A DNA stretch of 64,000 bases from RYN-230 sp963837515 (lineage in GTDB: Bacteria; Actinomycetota; Actinomycetes; Streptosporangiales; Streptosporangiaceae). The notes under the pieces are model-generated. The model was not told the DNA's origin and searched no databases. It saw only the letters and a program-made list of their open reading frames with translations. The position numbers were made by a program, and so were the translations under genes. Location: the NCBI GenBank assembly GCA_963837515.1, contig CAWINT010000013.1:124001-188000 (forward strand), given 5' to 3'. How positions within the stretch are numbered: the stretch's first letter is position 1; each line of letters starts with the position of its first letter. Shown piece by piece: positions 8,369-19,103 of the stretch.

Positions 8369-9771
8369 GTGGCACTCAAGCGGCTGCGGCTGATCCAGCG
8401 CCGGAAGGCGCTGGGCTACACGCAGGAAGGGCTGGCCGAACAGCTCGGCTGTGAGCGCACCACGGTCATCCGCTGGGAACGGGCCGAGACCGAACCCCAG
8501 CCATGGGTGCGCCCCAGGCTCACCAAGCTGCTGCAGCTGACCGCCGAGGAGCTGAGCGAATTGCTGGCCGACGTTGCTGACGTGCCTGGCAAACGCGAAG
8601 GCTTCACCCTGGTCACCTCTATTCCACTGGACTTCTCACTCTCGGCCGCCTATACCGTGCGCATCATGGAAGGCTTCTCCGCCCACGACATTGCGAGCAG
8701 GCGCGAGGCCCTGGCCAGCCTGGCGGTCATCACCGGGACGGCGCTGCTGGGCCCGGTGCGCCGCTGGGCCGCTTCATTCGCGCTGCTGACCGGCAGTCCA
8801 CCCGCGGTCGGCACGGACGGGGTGCGGAACTCGAACAGGCCGTCAGCCTGTTCCGCCGCTGGGACGCCTCGGGCGCAGGTGGCCTTCGACGCAAGGCGGT
8901 GGTCGGCCAGCTCAACGCAGTAGCGGAAACGCTCACCGGACGCTACCCGGCCGCCACCACTCGGCGGCTGTTCCAGGTCACCGCCGAACTCGCCCAGCTC
9001 GCCGGCTGGATGGCCTACGACCAAGGCCTTTTCGGGGTCGCCCAGCGGTATTACCTGCTGGCCCTGCACGCCTGCCGGGAAGGCTCCTGCCCCGATCTCG
9101 GCGCCAAGATCATCGGCGACATGACCCAGCTATCCACCGCCCTCGGCCACTATGAAGACAGCCTCACCCTGGTACACACCGCGCTCTACAGCCTGCCCCG
9201 GCACGCCAGCAGCCTGGTGCGCTCCGAACTGCTCGGCCTGGAATCGCGCGCCTACGCCCAGCTCACGAGAACGAAGCCCGCGACGCCGACCGCTCAGCCC
9301 AGACCTGCCTCCGGTCTGGGACGAAGCACCCCAACAGGAACCCGCCCCCGACTGGATTCACTACATGAACCATGCCGAAGTGGACTGCCTGGCCGCCAAC
9401 GCCTACATCGAGCTGGCACTCCGCGCCACCACCCGATCCCGCTGGCAGCACTACGCCACCAAAGCCGAAGTCCATTCCCTGCGCGCCCGCCAGACCAGAG
9501 GTGAAGGGTATGTCCGCAGCCGCGTCTTCGACGAGATCCGGCTCGCCAAGGTCCGTCTCGCCCAGCGAGAACCAGCCGAGTCCGCGGCCGTAGGCATCCA
9601 CGCGATCCAGCTCGCCGGTGAGACCCGCTCCTACCTGGTCATGAACTGGCTGACCCGATTAGCCACGAGCTAACGGGGCGCCACCCCAACGCGCCCGACG
9701 TGACCCACTTCAACGATCAACTGCGCGAGTACTTCCGCAAAGCCGCGCCAACTCGGCTCGGAGATCTGTAA
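8369..9771 (+). pseudogene. XRE-type regulator with TPR-like C-terminus, about four frameshifts
   Basis: Start GTG 8369 follows GGAGG by eight bases and opens a clear helix-turn-helix (RRKALGYTQEGLAEQLGCERTTVIRWERAE), then a linker. The rest of this well-known actinomycete regulator architecture is spread over three frames: EQAVSLFRRWDASGAGG, VVGQLNAVAETLTGRYP, MAYDQGLFGVAQRYYLLAL, DWIHYMNHAEVDCLAANAY and finally FNDQLREYFRKAAPTRLGDL with TAA at 9769. Breaks fall near 8800, 9264, 9311 and 9666; at least three are repaired by adding one C to a C run. The last stop overlaps the next gene's ATG (TAATG). Confidence 0.7.
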
Positions 9772-10357
9772 TGCCAGCCGCGCACATCACGCTCCGCACG
9801 CTGGATGGTGACCAGGCGGCCTCCCACCCTGATGAGTACCGGGCACTCTACTCAGAGGTGTACGCCGAACCCCCATACGAATGGGGAGACGACCACGCCG
9901 ACCTATTCGCCGAGCGCTTCCAGGTACAACGCGCCCAGCCAGGCTTCGCCCTCGTCGAAGCCCGCGACGGCACCGAACTCGTGGGCCTAGCCTTCGGCGT
10001 CACCCTTCAGCAAACAACCCAGTGGTGGCACAACCTCACAACGCCGCTACCTGGCGCGATCACCACCGAGAGTCCGGACCGCACCTTCGCCCTGGTCGAC
10101 TACTGGTGCGGGCACCATGGAGACGCCAGGGTATCGCCCAGGCCATGCACGATCTGCTCCTGGAGAGTCGCCATGAAGAAAGAGCCACGCTCACCGTCCT
10201 GCCAGCAGCCACGCCCGCGCAAGCTGCCTACCAGAAGTGGAGCTGGCATAAGGTCGCTCAGAAACGCAACCCACTGCCAGGCTCACCGCTGTTCGACGTG
10301 ATGCTCAGGCATCTCGCACAGGGACGCGAACGGAGCGACCAAGGCGTCGGAATCTGA
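9771..10357 (+). pseudogene. GNAT-family N-acetyltransferase, one frameshift
   Basis: The N-terminal part (MPAAHITLRTLDGDQAA through RTFALVD) and the C-terminal part (LVRAPWRRQGIAQAMHDLLL through LPGSPLFDVML) are in different frames, joined near 10100. The acetyl-CoA loop RRQGIAQA is in the second part. The gene at 26373-26951 is an intact paralogue that reads straight through the equivalent point (RTFAVTDLLVRAAWRQQGIG), which shows where one C is missing here. The ATG at 9771 overlaps the stop of the regulator gene, so the two would be coupled. Substrate is unknown. Confidence 0.75.
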
Positions 10358-10395
10358 GATCCGACAGCGCGGCGAGCCATAACGGGTCACATTTC

Positions 10396-11848
10396 CTATT
10401 GCGCAGCCGCCGTGGCTATCCGCGCGTCGATTCCAAGGTATGTGTCCGCGGTCGCGCTTTCCAGCAAGTTGCCTGGGGATTGAGCAATAACCTGCGGCTG
10501 GACGTCGAAGGTTGCTGCCAGGAGCTTTCCCGCCCGAACTCGTAAGCCTGACGTGTGATCTGGCGCAGGCGATCACGCGTATAAACCTCCCGCTCGGCGA
10601 AGGCTGCCCGGCGCTCCCTGATGCGGTCTTCAACTTTCTCCTCGTCGAACGGTTCGGGTGAGACTGTCCATTGGAGGTCTGGGAGGTGAGCGTCAACAGC
10701 GTGCAGGAGTTGGGCTTGCTCAGCAGCAAGGCTGCGGCATGCCGCGAACAACCGGCGTGACATTCCCATGACCACATCGGTTCCGGGTACTTGCCCGGTC
10801 AGCATGTCGAACCTCGACGAAGGCGGACGCCGAGCGTACGCAACCGCGTCTCGCGCTATCAGTCGCTCTTCGCGAGTGCTCTCATCACTCTCCAGCGGCA
10901 CCACAAGATTCGCTGTCCGGCCCTGGGACAACCGCTCGACCGCAACTGCTGGGCCTACCGGGCGCACGGACAGTGACTCCCGGGGAAGGAGACTGAAGCG
11001 CGTAGAAGTTGAGCATTCGTGATCGCGCAAGAAGCGACCAGTTCGCCATCGTCTTCATCTGGGCTCCGCCTTCCCCCGTCTGTAGCCATACCGGATTCGG
11101 CGCTGTCGGTGACGGCCTCAACATCGACCGTCATAAAGACTCTGTGCTCGATGCTGGTCCCGCACAGGACGCGCAGGTGCGGTCCTGACATCAGCCCGAT
11201 GGCGGACAGTTGGCTGGCTCCCCTGGACAGTTCCGGCTTACCAATACGGCGTGCCGCCTTAGCTTCGACCAGCCAGGTTTGAGGTGACCGCCAGTGGAAT
11301 CCGACGAGATCAGGCTGCCCATTTTTCGGGTCCCAGGCAGGCCCGCGGCCAGGCAGCAACGGCATTGACTCAGCGTGGATGGTCGGCCCCAGTCCCATCA
11401 GCCCGCGGCACGCCCATTCGGCCATAGTCATGCCGATTCGATAGGCGAACAGCGCGCGTGCCGTCCTCTCAGTTCCGTCCCGGTACACCACGTTCGGCTC
11501 AATACGGTAACGGGTTGGCCCGAATAGGAGGCTCTGGTCGGGGGTGCGGTACAGGTAGGCGGCTAGCGGGGAACGGCGGGCAATGATCTCTGCTGATGCG
11601 AGTCCAGGAACGGCGGCCAACCAGGCAAAAGGATCACGGCCGACCGTCATGGCCGCATCGATGACATCACGCCATGTCGTGGTCAAGACGTAGTCGCCCT
11701 GCGGTGGCACATCGCCGACGGTTGGCCAGGCGACCAGGCGCCGTCTATCCGGCTTCGTGCGGCCTCGTTCCGGCTGGAGCGGCGAACCGTGCCGCACAAG
11801 AACCGGTATGTCAAGGCATCGGCCAGCCCAACTGGTTGACTGAAGCAT
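10396..11848 (-). pseudogene. hypothetical protein with PD-(D/E)XK-like motif, two frameshifts
   Basis: I do not recognise the family. The first frame (from 11848) contains GQPDLVGF followed 14 residues later by WLVEAKAARR, i.e. D180 and E195-x-K197. That spacing and the hydrophobic strand before E-x-K fit the PD-(D/E)XK nuclease fold. Reading continues in a second frame from about 10990 (RESLSVRPVGPAVAVERL through RDRLRQITRQAYEFGR) and a third from about 10530 (KLLAATFDVQPQVIAQSP), ending at TAG 10396. Both breaks are repaired by a single added C or G. The N-terminal 35 residues may not be coding. It sits beside a type I restriction locus, so a defence role is plausible but unproven. Confidence 0.45.
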
Positions 11849-11923
11849 CGTCTGGCGGTATCACGACACAGCAGCCTGTCACAGTTCAGATTGCTGCGCC
11901 AAAGGCCCATGTACCCGGAGTTG

Positions 11924-12266
11924 TCAGAGAACGGTGAGCATGCGACGCACCAGGGAAAGATATCGGTTGCGCCGCTGCCTTTCCGCGCGGAACCTGGCCG
12001 CGTCTGCTTGCACGCTGGCGGCCGTGACGAGCCGGGCCACCTTGCGGCGGGATAGGCCGAACTGTTCGACCATGCCCGCTGGCTCAGCGCCGCTCCCGCC
12101 GCCAGCGACGCCGAGTACGCGGCGCGGACCGCCGCCCGACATCCCCTGGCATGGCTGGGTCCAGCGGTGGTCCGGGCTGGTCAGCGGGCGCGGCGGACGA
12201 ATGCATTACCATTTCCACTGCACAGATGAGCGCCACCGCAGGCCATGCTTCGCGGAGTGCGAACAC
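11924..12266 (-). pseudogene. DUF2637-family gene remnant
   Basis: Two frames together match the C-terminal half of the DUF2637 protein at 20.7-21.2 kb. ALREAWPAVALICAVEMVM corresponds to ALISAWPAVAFIGAVEMVM there, and FGLSRRKVARLVTAA corresponds to FGLSRRKVNQIIT. The middle is out of frame and the N-terminal membrane half is absent. DUF2637 proteins are common in actinomycete integrative and conjugative elements. The remnant ends about 150 bases before hsdR on the opposite strand. Confidence 0.7.
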
Positions 12267-12411
12267 GCTATGACGTGTTGTGCACGATGAGGCGGCCTTC
12301 GTTCAGCTATTTGGCTACAAGTAGCGCCCAACCGCTTGTGACGGTTGGCTCCCCAAAGCGTGCCCGGGCCTTGCACCGGATATGTAGTATCTCAGCGTGT
12401 TCTGATGACTT
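12267..12411. other. spacer between DUF2637 remnant and hsdR
   Basis: A short spacer, visibly richer in A/T than its surroundings (for example ggatatgtagtatctcagcg near 12380). It probably holds the hsdR promoter; no clear -35/-10 pair can be defended. Confidence 0.3.
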
Positions 12412-15400
12412 GTGACTGTGAGCGAGGCATGGGGTGGACGAGCGGATCAGGGAGTGGCGCACAGGTCGCCGAACTTCGGCTTCCTGCTGGACCATGAACC
12501 CTTGCTCGCTCTGGACGGGACCGAGGCCGAAGCCTATGTGTATTCGGATCCGAATACGGCGCTGTTCAAGGCGCGCAGGTTCGGCGAGACGCTAGCCGCG
12601 AAGCTGGTCGCTGTGGGCCGGATCCAGGTCAACGGCTCCAGCCAGCATGCACGGCCGCTGGCCCTGGCCAGGGACGGCGTGATCGGGCCCAGCCAGCGCC
12701 AGCAGTTCGACGAACTGCGGACCGTGGGCACCGGGCCGTGCATACCCATTAGGCGAGGTCCGGGCTGCGCTCGATGGTGTCCGGGCCTGCTCTTCCCTGG
12801 GCCCCTGGTTTTACCGGACGGTTACCGGAGATCGCGCCCCGACGGCGTTCGTTCCACCGCCGGACCCGGCTACCCCGCCTGCCGACGCCGCCGACCAGGC
12901 TGACTTGGACTTGTTGCGTACTCAGCTGGCGTCAGAGCGGGACAGGCTCGTGAAACCACGCTGCGGCCGGATGGAAAAGAACTCCCGGCTTGAGGCCGAA
13001 CCGCAGGCGCGCGCCGAAGCCGAGCACATGCTTGCGCGGGTGGCTGCGGACCGGGACTCGATGCGGGCCCTGGCCGATCAGCCGAGCGCCCGCATAGCCG
13101 AATTCGAGACATCCTTTGCCGCTTCGCGGTCGGCCTACACGGCTGTCTGCCGCCGAGCGCGAGGCATTCGTCAAAAGCGCGCAGCAGTCGGCGCAGGAGC
13201 CGAGGACCGAGCGTGAGGTCCGCGAGGAAGTTGACCGGATGCTGACGGCGGCCGGGCGGCTGGTCCAGGATGCGAAGAAGGGAACTTGTTCGCCGGGATC
13301 GGTGTTGCCGTCCGCGAAGCGATGACCGCGACCGGCCGGCGTATTACCTGCTGTACGTGAACCGGCAACTCGCCGGGGTATCGAGGCCAAACGCGAGGGC
13401 ACGGTACTCAGCCCCGTCGAACGTCAGTCGGCGAGGTATGCCGAAGGGCTCACCGCATCCCAGCAGCTGCAGGCATGGCGGCCGCCGTTGCCGTTCCGGT
13501 ACGAGACCACGGCCACGGAGACCCACTTCACCAATGCGCTGGATCCGCACCCGCGCGCGCGGGAGGTGTTCAGCTTCCACCAGCCGGAACACTGGCCCGG
13601 GGGATGCGCGAGGCGGACGCCGATCCGGAGGCACCAACTCTCCGGTCCCGGCTTCGCCGAGGGCTGCCGCCGCTGGGTGACGGCCGCCTGCGTCCGGCGC
13701 AGGCCGATGCCGTCCGTGGACTGGAGGAGCTGCTTGGGCATGACCCGCCGCGCGCGCTGATCCAGATGGCAACCGGCGCGGGTAAGACGTTCGCGGCGGT
13801 GAGCAGTTCATACCGCCTGCTCAAGCATGCCCGCGTTGAACGGATCTTGTTCCTGGTGGACCGCAACAACCTCGGCAAACAGGCGAACACCGAGTTCACC
13901 GGCTTCGTGACGCCCGATGACGGACGCAAGCGCCGAGCTGTACGGGGTGGAACGGCTGACCGGGGCGGACATGCTCGCTCCTCCAAGGTTGTGATCTCAA
14001 CCGTCCAGCGCGAGGATGCGCTGCTGCGCGGCAAGCCGTTGCCCGACGTAGACGCTGACGACCAGGCCTACGACGACTACGACACCGACGAAGTGATCGA
14101 AACTCAGCTATAACCCCGCGGTGCCGCCCGAGACGTTCGATCTGATCATCGTGGATCAGCGCCATCGGTCCATCTACGGACGGTGGCGGGCAGTGCTGGA
14201 GTACTTCGACGCCTACCTGGTCGGCTTGACCGCTACCCCGGTTAAGCAAACATTCGGTTCTTCCACCAAAACCTCGTCAGCGAATACACCTACCAGCAGG
14301 CAGTCGCCGACAGCGTCAACGTTGACTTTGACGTGTACAAGATCCGGACCCGCCAGACCGAGCAGGGCGACACGATCGAAGCTGGGACCGGGTGCCAAGC
14401 GGGAGCGCCGCACCCGGCGGCAGCGATACGAAGAACTCGATGGTGACCTCAGCTATGCAGGGACCCAGCCCGGCAAGAGTGTGATCAGCAAGCCGCAGCT
14501 CAAGCTGATCCTGGAGACCTTCAGGGACCGGCTGTTCACCGAGATCTTCCCCCCGGAACCTGGGCAGCCACCCCGCCAGTACGTACCCAAGACCCTCATC
14601 TACGCCCGCGACGACAACCATGCCGAGGAGATCGTGCAGATGGTGCGCGAGGTTTTCGGCATGGGCAACGAGTTCGCCGAGAAGATCACCTACTCCGTCA
14701 AGCATCCGACAAGCCGCCGGCGGCCTTCCGGAACAGCCCTGAGCTGCGGATCGCGGTCACCGTTGACCTCATCGCCACGGGAACCGACGTCAGGCCGCTG
14801 GAGCGCGCGTTCTTTTCCGGGACGTCCGGAGCTGGGCCTACTTCGAGCAGATGAAGGGACGAGGCGCCCGCACCCTGGACCCGGCAGAGCTGCACCGGGT
14901 CACGCCGGACGTGCCCGCCAAGGAGCGGTTCGTGATCATCGACGCAGTGGGCGTCACCGAATCGCCGAGGGTTGACGCCATCTTCTGCAGTTGCACTCCG
15001 AGCGGCAGATCAGCTTGGAACAGTTGCTCAGAAAGGCCGGGAACCTCGCCATCTCCCTCGCCGAGACATCCACCCTTTGCTCGCGGCTCGCCCGGCTGAA
15101 CCAGGACCTAAGCCCCGCCGAACAAACCGAACTTGAACAGATCGCGGGCGCACCGCTCAGCGACGTCATCCACAGCCTCGGCCGGGTGGCCGACGATGAT
15201 GTACTCGCCGCTCTCCCCGCAGGTGACCGCGCCGCCGAGCGCGCCCTCGTTGAATCAGCGGTCCAGCCGCTCGCCGCGAACCCCGAACTGCGCGCCCGGC
15301 TGCTGGAGATCCGCCGCGCCCACGACATCATCTACGACGAGGTCAACTTCGACGAACTGCTGGAGGCGCGCGGCGTCGACGTCGCTGAACACGCCCGCGA

Positions 15401-15941
15401 AGTTGTTACCTCCTTCCGCGCCTACCTGCGCGAGCACCAGGACGAGATCACCGCGATCGACGTGGCCTACCGGCATGGCGACGGCAGCCGTAGCGCCTAC
15501 GTCAAGCTCAAAGAACTCGCCACCCGTATCGCCCGTCCGCCGTACCAGTGGGCCCCCGATCTGCTGTGGCACGCCTATGAGCGGCTGGAAATCACCGCGA
15601 AGCGCCCCGGCCTCCGCTACGGCCCAGTCGACCTGATCGGCCTCATCCGCTTCGAGCTCGGCCTTGATCAAGAACCGCGCCCACAAAGGTCCGTAGTTGA
15701 GGAACGCTACGGTTCCTGGCTCGCCCGGCAGAAGCAGGCCGGCGTTAGTTTCAGCTCCGACCAGATGTGGTGGCTGGACCGGATCAAGGACATCGTCATC
15801 ACCAGCGCGTCATTCACCACGGACGACCTCGACAGCGTACCCTTCACGGAACGCGGCGGCACCGACGGTTTCCTCCATGCCTTCGGTGACGGTCGCGCCC
15901 CGGAGATTCTTACTGACCTGAACGGGACCCTGACCGCATGA
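12412..15941 (+). pseudogene. hsdR: type I restriction enzyme, motor/nuclease subunit (HsdR), heavily frameshifted
   Basis: All parts of an HsdR with an N-terminal DUF4145-like region can be read, but spread over all three frames. In order: NFGFLLDHEPLLALDG, EVRAALDGVRACSSLGPWFY, the nuclease-domain strand LAGVIEAKREGTVLSP (E-x-K) near 13380, Walker A MATGAGKTFAAV near 13770, DLIIVDQRHRSIYGR near 14140, LVGLTATP, TVDLIATGTDVRPLE and a long intact C-terminus from 14991. At least ten indels are needed. The helicase motif II is DQRH where the family has DECH, so the catalytic Glu codon is changed. The stop overlaps hsdS as ATGA. Restriction activity is very probably lost. Confidence 0.85.
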
Positions 15942-17425
15942 GTGATCTTCCCCCTGGCTGGTCCCACGCCACCATAGGCGATCTACTGCTGAGAATCGAG
16001 GCAGGAAAATCATTCCGTTGCGAACCTCGTCCCGCTTCACCATCCGAATGGGGAATCATCAAGGTTAGCGCGATGACATGGGGAGCCTTTCTGGAGGGGG
16101 AAAATAAGGCAGTTCCCGCTGGCGTGGATTTCAACCCTAATTATGAAATCAAAGCGGGAGATATCCTCGTCAGTAGAGCCAATACCGAAGAGTACGTCGG
16201 CGCACCAGTCTTGGTCAACAGATGCCGTAGTCGTCTATTGCTAAGCGACAAGAGCCTGCGGCTCGTTCCTTCAGGGCACCTAAACTCTCGGTGGTTCTAT
16301 TACTTGCTTAGTTCGTCGGCCGTCCGTAGAGAAATCTCGCGCCGCGCAACCGGCACGAAAGACTCAATGCGCAATGTATCCCAGGAAACACTCGCCAGCA
16401 TCCGCGTTCAGGTCCCGCCTCTGGCCGAGCAGGACCGCATCGTGACCGCCCTCGAACACCACCTGTCGCGTGCCAGCCTCGGAGACCAAAACCTTAAGCA
16501 GGTACGTCTGCGGTCATTGGCACTTCGTCGAAGCCTCCTAGATGCGGCAGTCGCGGGTCGTCTCGTCCCGCGGGGTTCTTCCGACGCGAAGGAATGGCTA
16601 TCGAAAGTGGTTAACACGCGGTTGGAATTCTCAAAAAAATATAAACCGGCCGTATTGCCGGTAGGAGTTCCGGGATACCAGCTACCAGATCGCTGGGCGA
16701 TAACTAGTCTGGATGCGATCTCTTTTGCTTCTGGATATGGGACGTCTACTAGATGCGATTTCGGCGCCGCAGGTGGTCCAGTGCTTCGCATCCCCAACAT
16801 TCAGCACGGCGAAATAGTTCTAGATAATTTGAAGAGTGCAGTAGACTCCTCGATCGACCTCAGTTCACTCTACGTGGACCAGAGAGATATACTCTTTATT
16901 CGTACTAACGGCAGCCGAGATCTGATCGGTCGGGCGGGAGTAGTTAGAAGAAGCCTTCAAATCGCCTATGCTTCCTATCTGATCCGTTTTCGCCTAATCC
17001 CCAATGGGATTCCATCCGATTGGGTTCTTCTAGTGGTTTCAAGCCCTCTTTGGCGCGCTTACCTTGAGTATCAAGCTTCATCTTCGGCAGGTCAGTACAA
17101 TCTGAACAGCCGCATACTGGCACAGCTCCCGATTCCCGTTCCTCCTCCTGATGAAATTTCTTTGATTCTCTCGCAGGTAGGCAGATATGCGGATATGCAA
17201 CGCGCATTTGATAGTGAATGTGCAGATGGAGAAAAGCGTAGTAGGCAATTGCACCGGTCGCTGTTGGCCGAGGCATTTGCCGGGAGATTGGTGCCGCAGG
17301 ATCCGGGTGATGAGCCTGGTTGGATGCTGCTGGAGCGGATACGCGCGGAGCGGGCGGCGCAACCGCAGACACGACGTGGACGCGGGACGCCCAATCACGT
17401 ACCACAAGAGGGGACACTGCTATGA
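15938..17425 (+). CDS. hsdS: type I restriction-modification specificity subunit (HsdS)
   Basis: 495 residues, intact. There are two target-recognition domains, roughly residues 1-150 and 240-400, each followed by a conserved helical spacer (PLAEQDRIVTALEHHLSRA; the second ends LLAEAFAGRLVPQDP). These set the two halves of the bipartite DNA target and bind two HsdM. Base composition drops sharply inside the recognition domains (for example A-rich runs near 16630 and AT-rich stretches near 16810-16920) against GC-rich flanks, the usual sign of domain exchange or transfer. Both ends overlap their neighbours by four bases. Confidence 0.92.
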   Translation: MSDLPPGWSHATIGDLLLRIEAGKSFRCEPRPASPSEWGIIKVSAMTWGAFLEGENKAVPAGVDFNPNYEIKAGDILVSRANTEEYVGAPVLVNRCRSRLLLSDKSLRLVPSGHLNSRWFYYLLSSSAVRREISRRATGTKDSMRNVSQETLASIRVQVPPLAEQDRIVTALEHHLSRASLGDQNLKQVRLRSLALRRSLLDAAVAGRLVPRGSSDAKEWLSKVVNTRLEFSKKYKPAVLPVGVPGYQLPDRWAITSLDAISFASGYGTSTRCDFGAAGGPVLRIPNIQHGEIVLDNLKSAVDSSIDLSSLYVDQRDILFIRTNGSRDLIGRAGVVRRSLQIAYASYLIRFRLIPNGIPSDWVLLVVSSPLWRAYLEYQASSSAGQYNLNSRILAQLPIPVPPPDEISLILSQVGRYADMQRAFDSECADGEKRSRQLHRSLLAEAFAGRLVPQDPGDEPGWMLLERIRAERAAQPQTRRGRGTPNHVPQEGTLL

Positions 17426-18932
17426 GCACGGCCGACACGCGCCGCTTGTCGCGAAGCTGTGGAATTATTGTGACGTGCTCCGCGACGACGGCGTCTCCAC
17501 CATCGATTACGTGGAGCAGCTCACATACCTGCTGTTCCTGAAGATGGCGCACGAGCGGGTGAACCGGCCGCTCAACCCTGACGTGGCACTCAAGGGCGTG
17601 GCCGATCGCTGGCAGCAGCTGCTTGATTTCGATGGCGACGACCTGGAAAAGGTATACAGGCATACCCTTGAGGACCTCGGTCAGCAGGTCGGCACGCTAG
17701 GCGTGATCTTCCGCAAGGCGCAGAACAAGATCCAGGACCCAGCTAAGCTCAAGCGGCTGGTCGCCGACCTAATCGACAAGGAAACGTGGTCCGCCCAAGG
17801 CGTGGACGTCAAGGGTGATGCCTACGAGGAACTGCTCGCCAAGAGCGCCGAGGACATCAAGACCGGCGCGGGCCAGTACTTTACGCCAAGGGCTCTGATC
17901 TCCGCCATGGTGGACTGTGTCCAGCCAGGACCCGACGACACGATCGCCGACCCCGCCTGCGGCACCGGCGGGTTCCTGCTCGCCGCCTACGAGTACATCC
18001 AGCACTGGTACGGCACCGAATTGACACCTGAACAGCGAGACCGTCTGGCCACTAGCACAATCACCGGCACCGAACTTGTCAACGGTACCGCGCGACTGGC
18101 GGCGATGAACATGCTGGTGCACGGGATCGGGAAGCCGAACGGACCGTCACTGATCGAGGTCCGGGACTCGCTTGCCGAGCCACCGCGCCACTATCCAAGC
18201 GTAGTTCTGGCAAATCCACCGTTCGGCAAGAAGTCTTCCATCACCGTCATCGGCGAGAACGGCAGCAAGGAGCGGGAGGACATCTCCTATGCCCGCCCAG
18301 ACTTCTGGGAGACCACTGCCAACAAGCAACTCAACTTCGTTCAGCACATCGCTGCGATGCTTGGGATACCCGGTAGGGCTGCTGTAGTCGTGCCGGACAA
18401 CGTGCTGTTCGAAGGCGGTGTCGGTGAGACGGTGAGGCGGCGACTGCTGCGGCAGTTTGACGTGCATACGCTGCTGCGGCTGCCGACCGGCATTTTCTAC
18501 GCCGGCGGTGTCAAGGCAAACGTGTTGTTCTTCGAAAAGAGGCCTGCCCGGCCGGATCAGCCGTGGACCACGACGTTGTGGGTGTACGACTTCCGCGGCG
18601 ACCAGCATTTCACCCTCAAGCAGAACCGGATGCAGCGCCAGCACCTGGATGATTTCGTGGCCTGCTACCGTCCCGGGGAGCCTAGGGCGAGCCGCGAGCC
18701 GACCGAGCGTTTCCGCCCGTTCACCTATGAGGAACTGACGGCGCGCGACAAGGTAAACCTGGACATCACCCTGGTCAGAGATCCAAGTCTCGATGACGCT
18801 GCAAGTCTGCTACCGCCAGATGTAATTGCCCGCGAGATTGTGGAAGACCTGGAGGCCGCCCTGAGCGAGTTCGCAGCCATCGCCGAGGCACTGCAGCGGA
18901 AGAAGTCAACCGGAGACGACACGACCGACTGA
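17422..18932 (+). CDS. hsdM: type I restriction-modification N6-adenine methyltransferase subunit (HsdM), frameshift near codon 5
   Basis: The body is complete: helical N-terminus LVAKLWNYCDVLRDDGVST, SAM motif I ADPACGTGGFLLAAYEY and catalytic motif IV VLANPPFGKK (NPPF) near 18210. With HsdS it would methylate adenine in the bipartite site. The natural start ATG 17422 overlaps the hsdS stop, but its frame (MSTAD) leaves the gene after five codons near 17435; one extra C gives MSTADHAPLVAKLW. If the sequence is right, translation could still begin at the in-frame GTG 17475, losing about 17 residues. The gene ends at 18932, about 110 bases before the DUF2637 tail. Confidence 0.88.
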
Positions 18933-19041
18933 GCCAACGATCAACTGTCGCTGATCCCGGCGGCGGCCCTCGCCTGATGACTGACCTGACATCGCTACGG
19001 GCACCGACAGGGACGCCGCGGGCTGCCACGCCGGTATCGGG

Positions 19042-19103
19042 TCATGTTCCTACTGCCCTCCCGGCCAACGCATGGCCGTCGCCGTCCACTGTGACGCTAG
19101 TTA
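19042..19103 (-). pseudogene. 3' fragment of DUF2637 gene, displaced by the insertion sequence
   Basis: Read on the minus strand across the 6-bp duplication, this piece continues the DUF2637 frame of 20679-21183: the joined text is RRKVNQIIT, then SVTVDGDGHALAG, then RAVGT and a stop at 19042. It is cut off from its gene by the insertion element between 19104 and 20678. Confidence 0.7.
19098..19103 (+). repeat. target-site duplication, left copy (TAGTTA)
   Basis: TAGTTA directly abuts the left inverted repeat; the identical hexamer abuts the right one at 20679-20684. Confidence 0.75.

Noticed and set aside
17187..17421. Upstream ATG that would extend hsdM into hsdS
   Set aside because: The added text overlaps the conserved hsdS C-terminus out of frame and matches no HsdM; the coupled ATG 17422 with one frameshift fits better.
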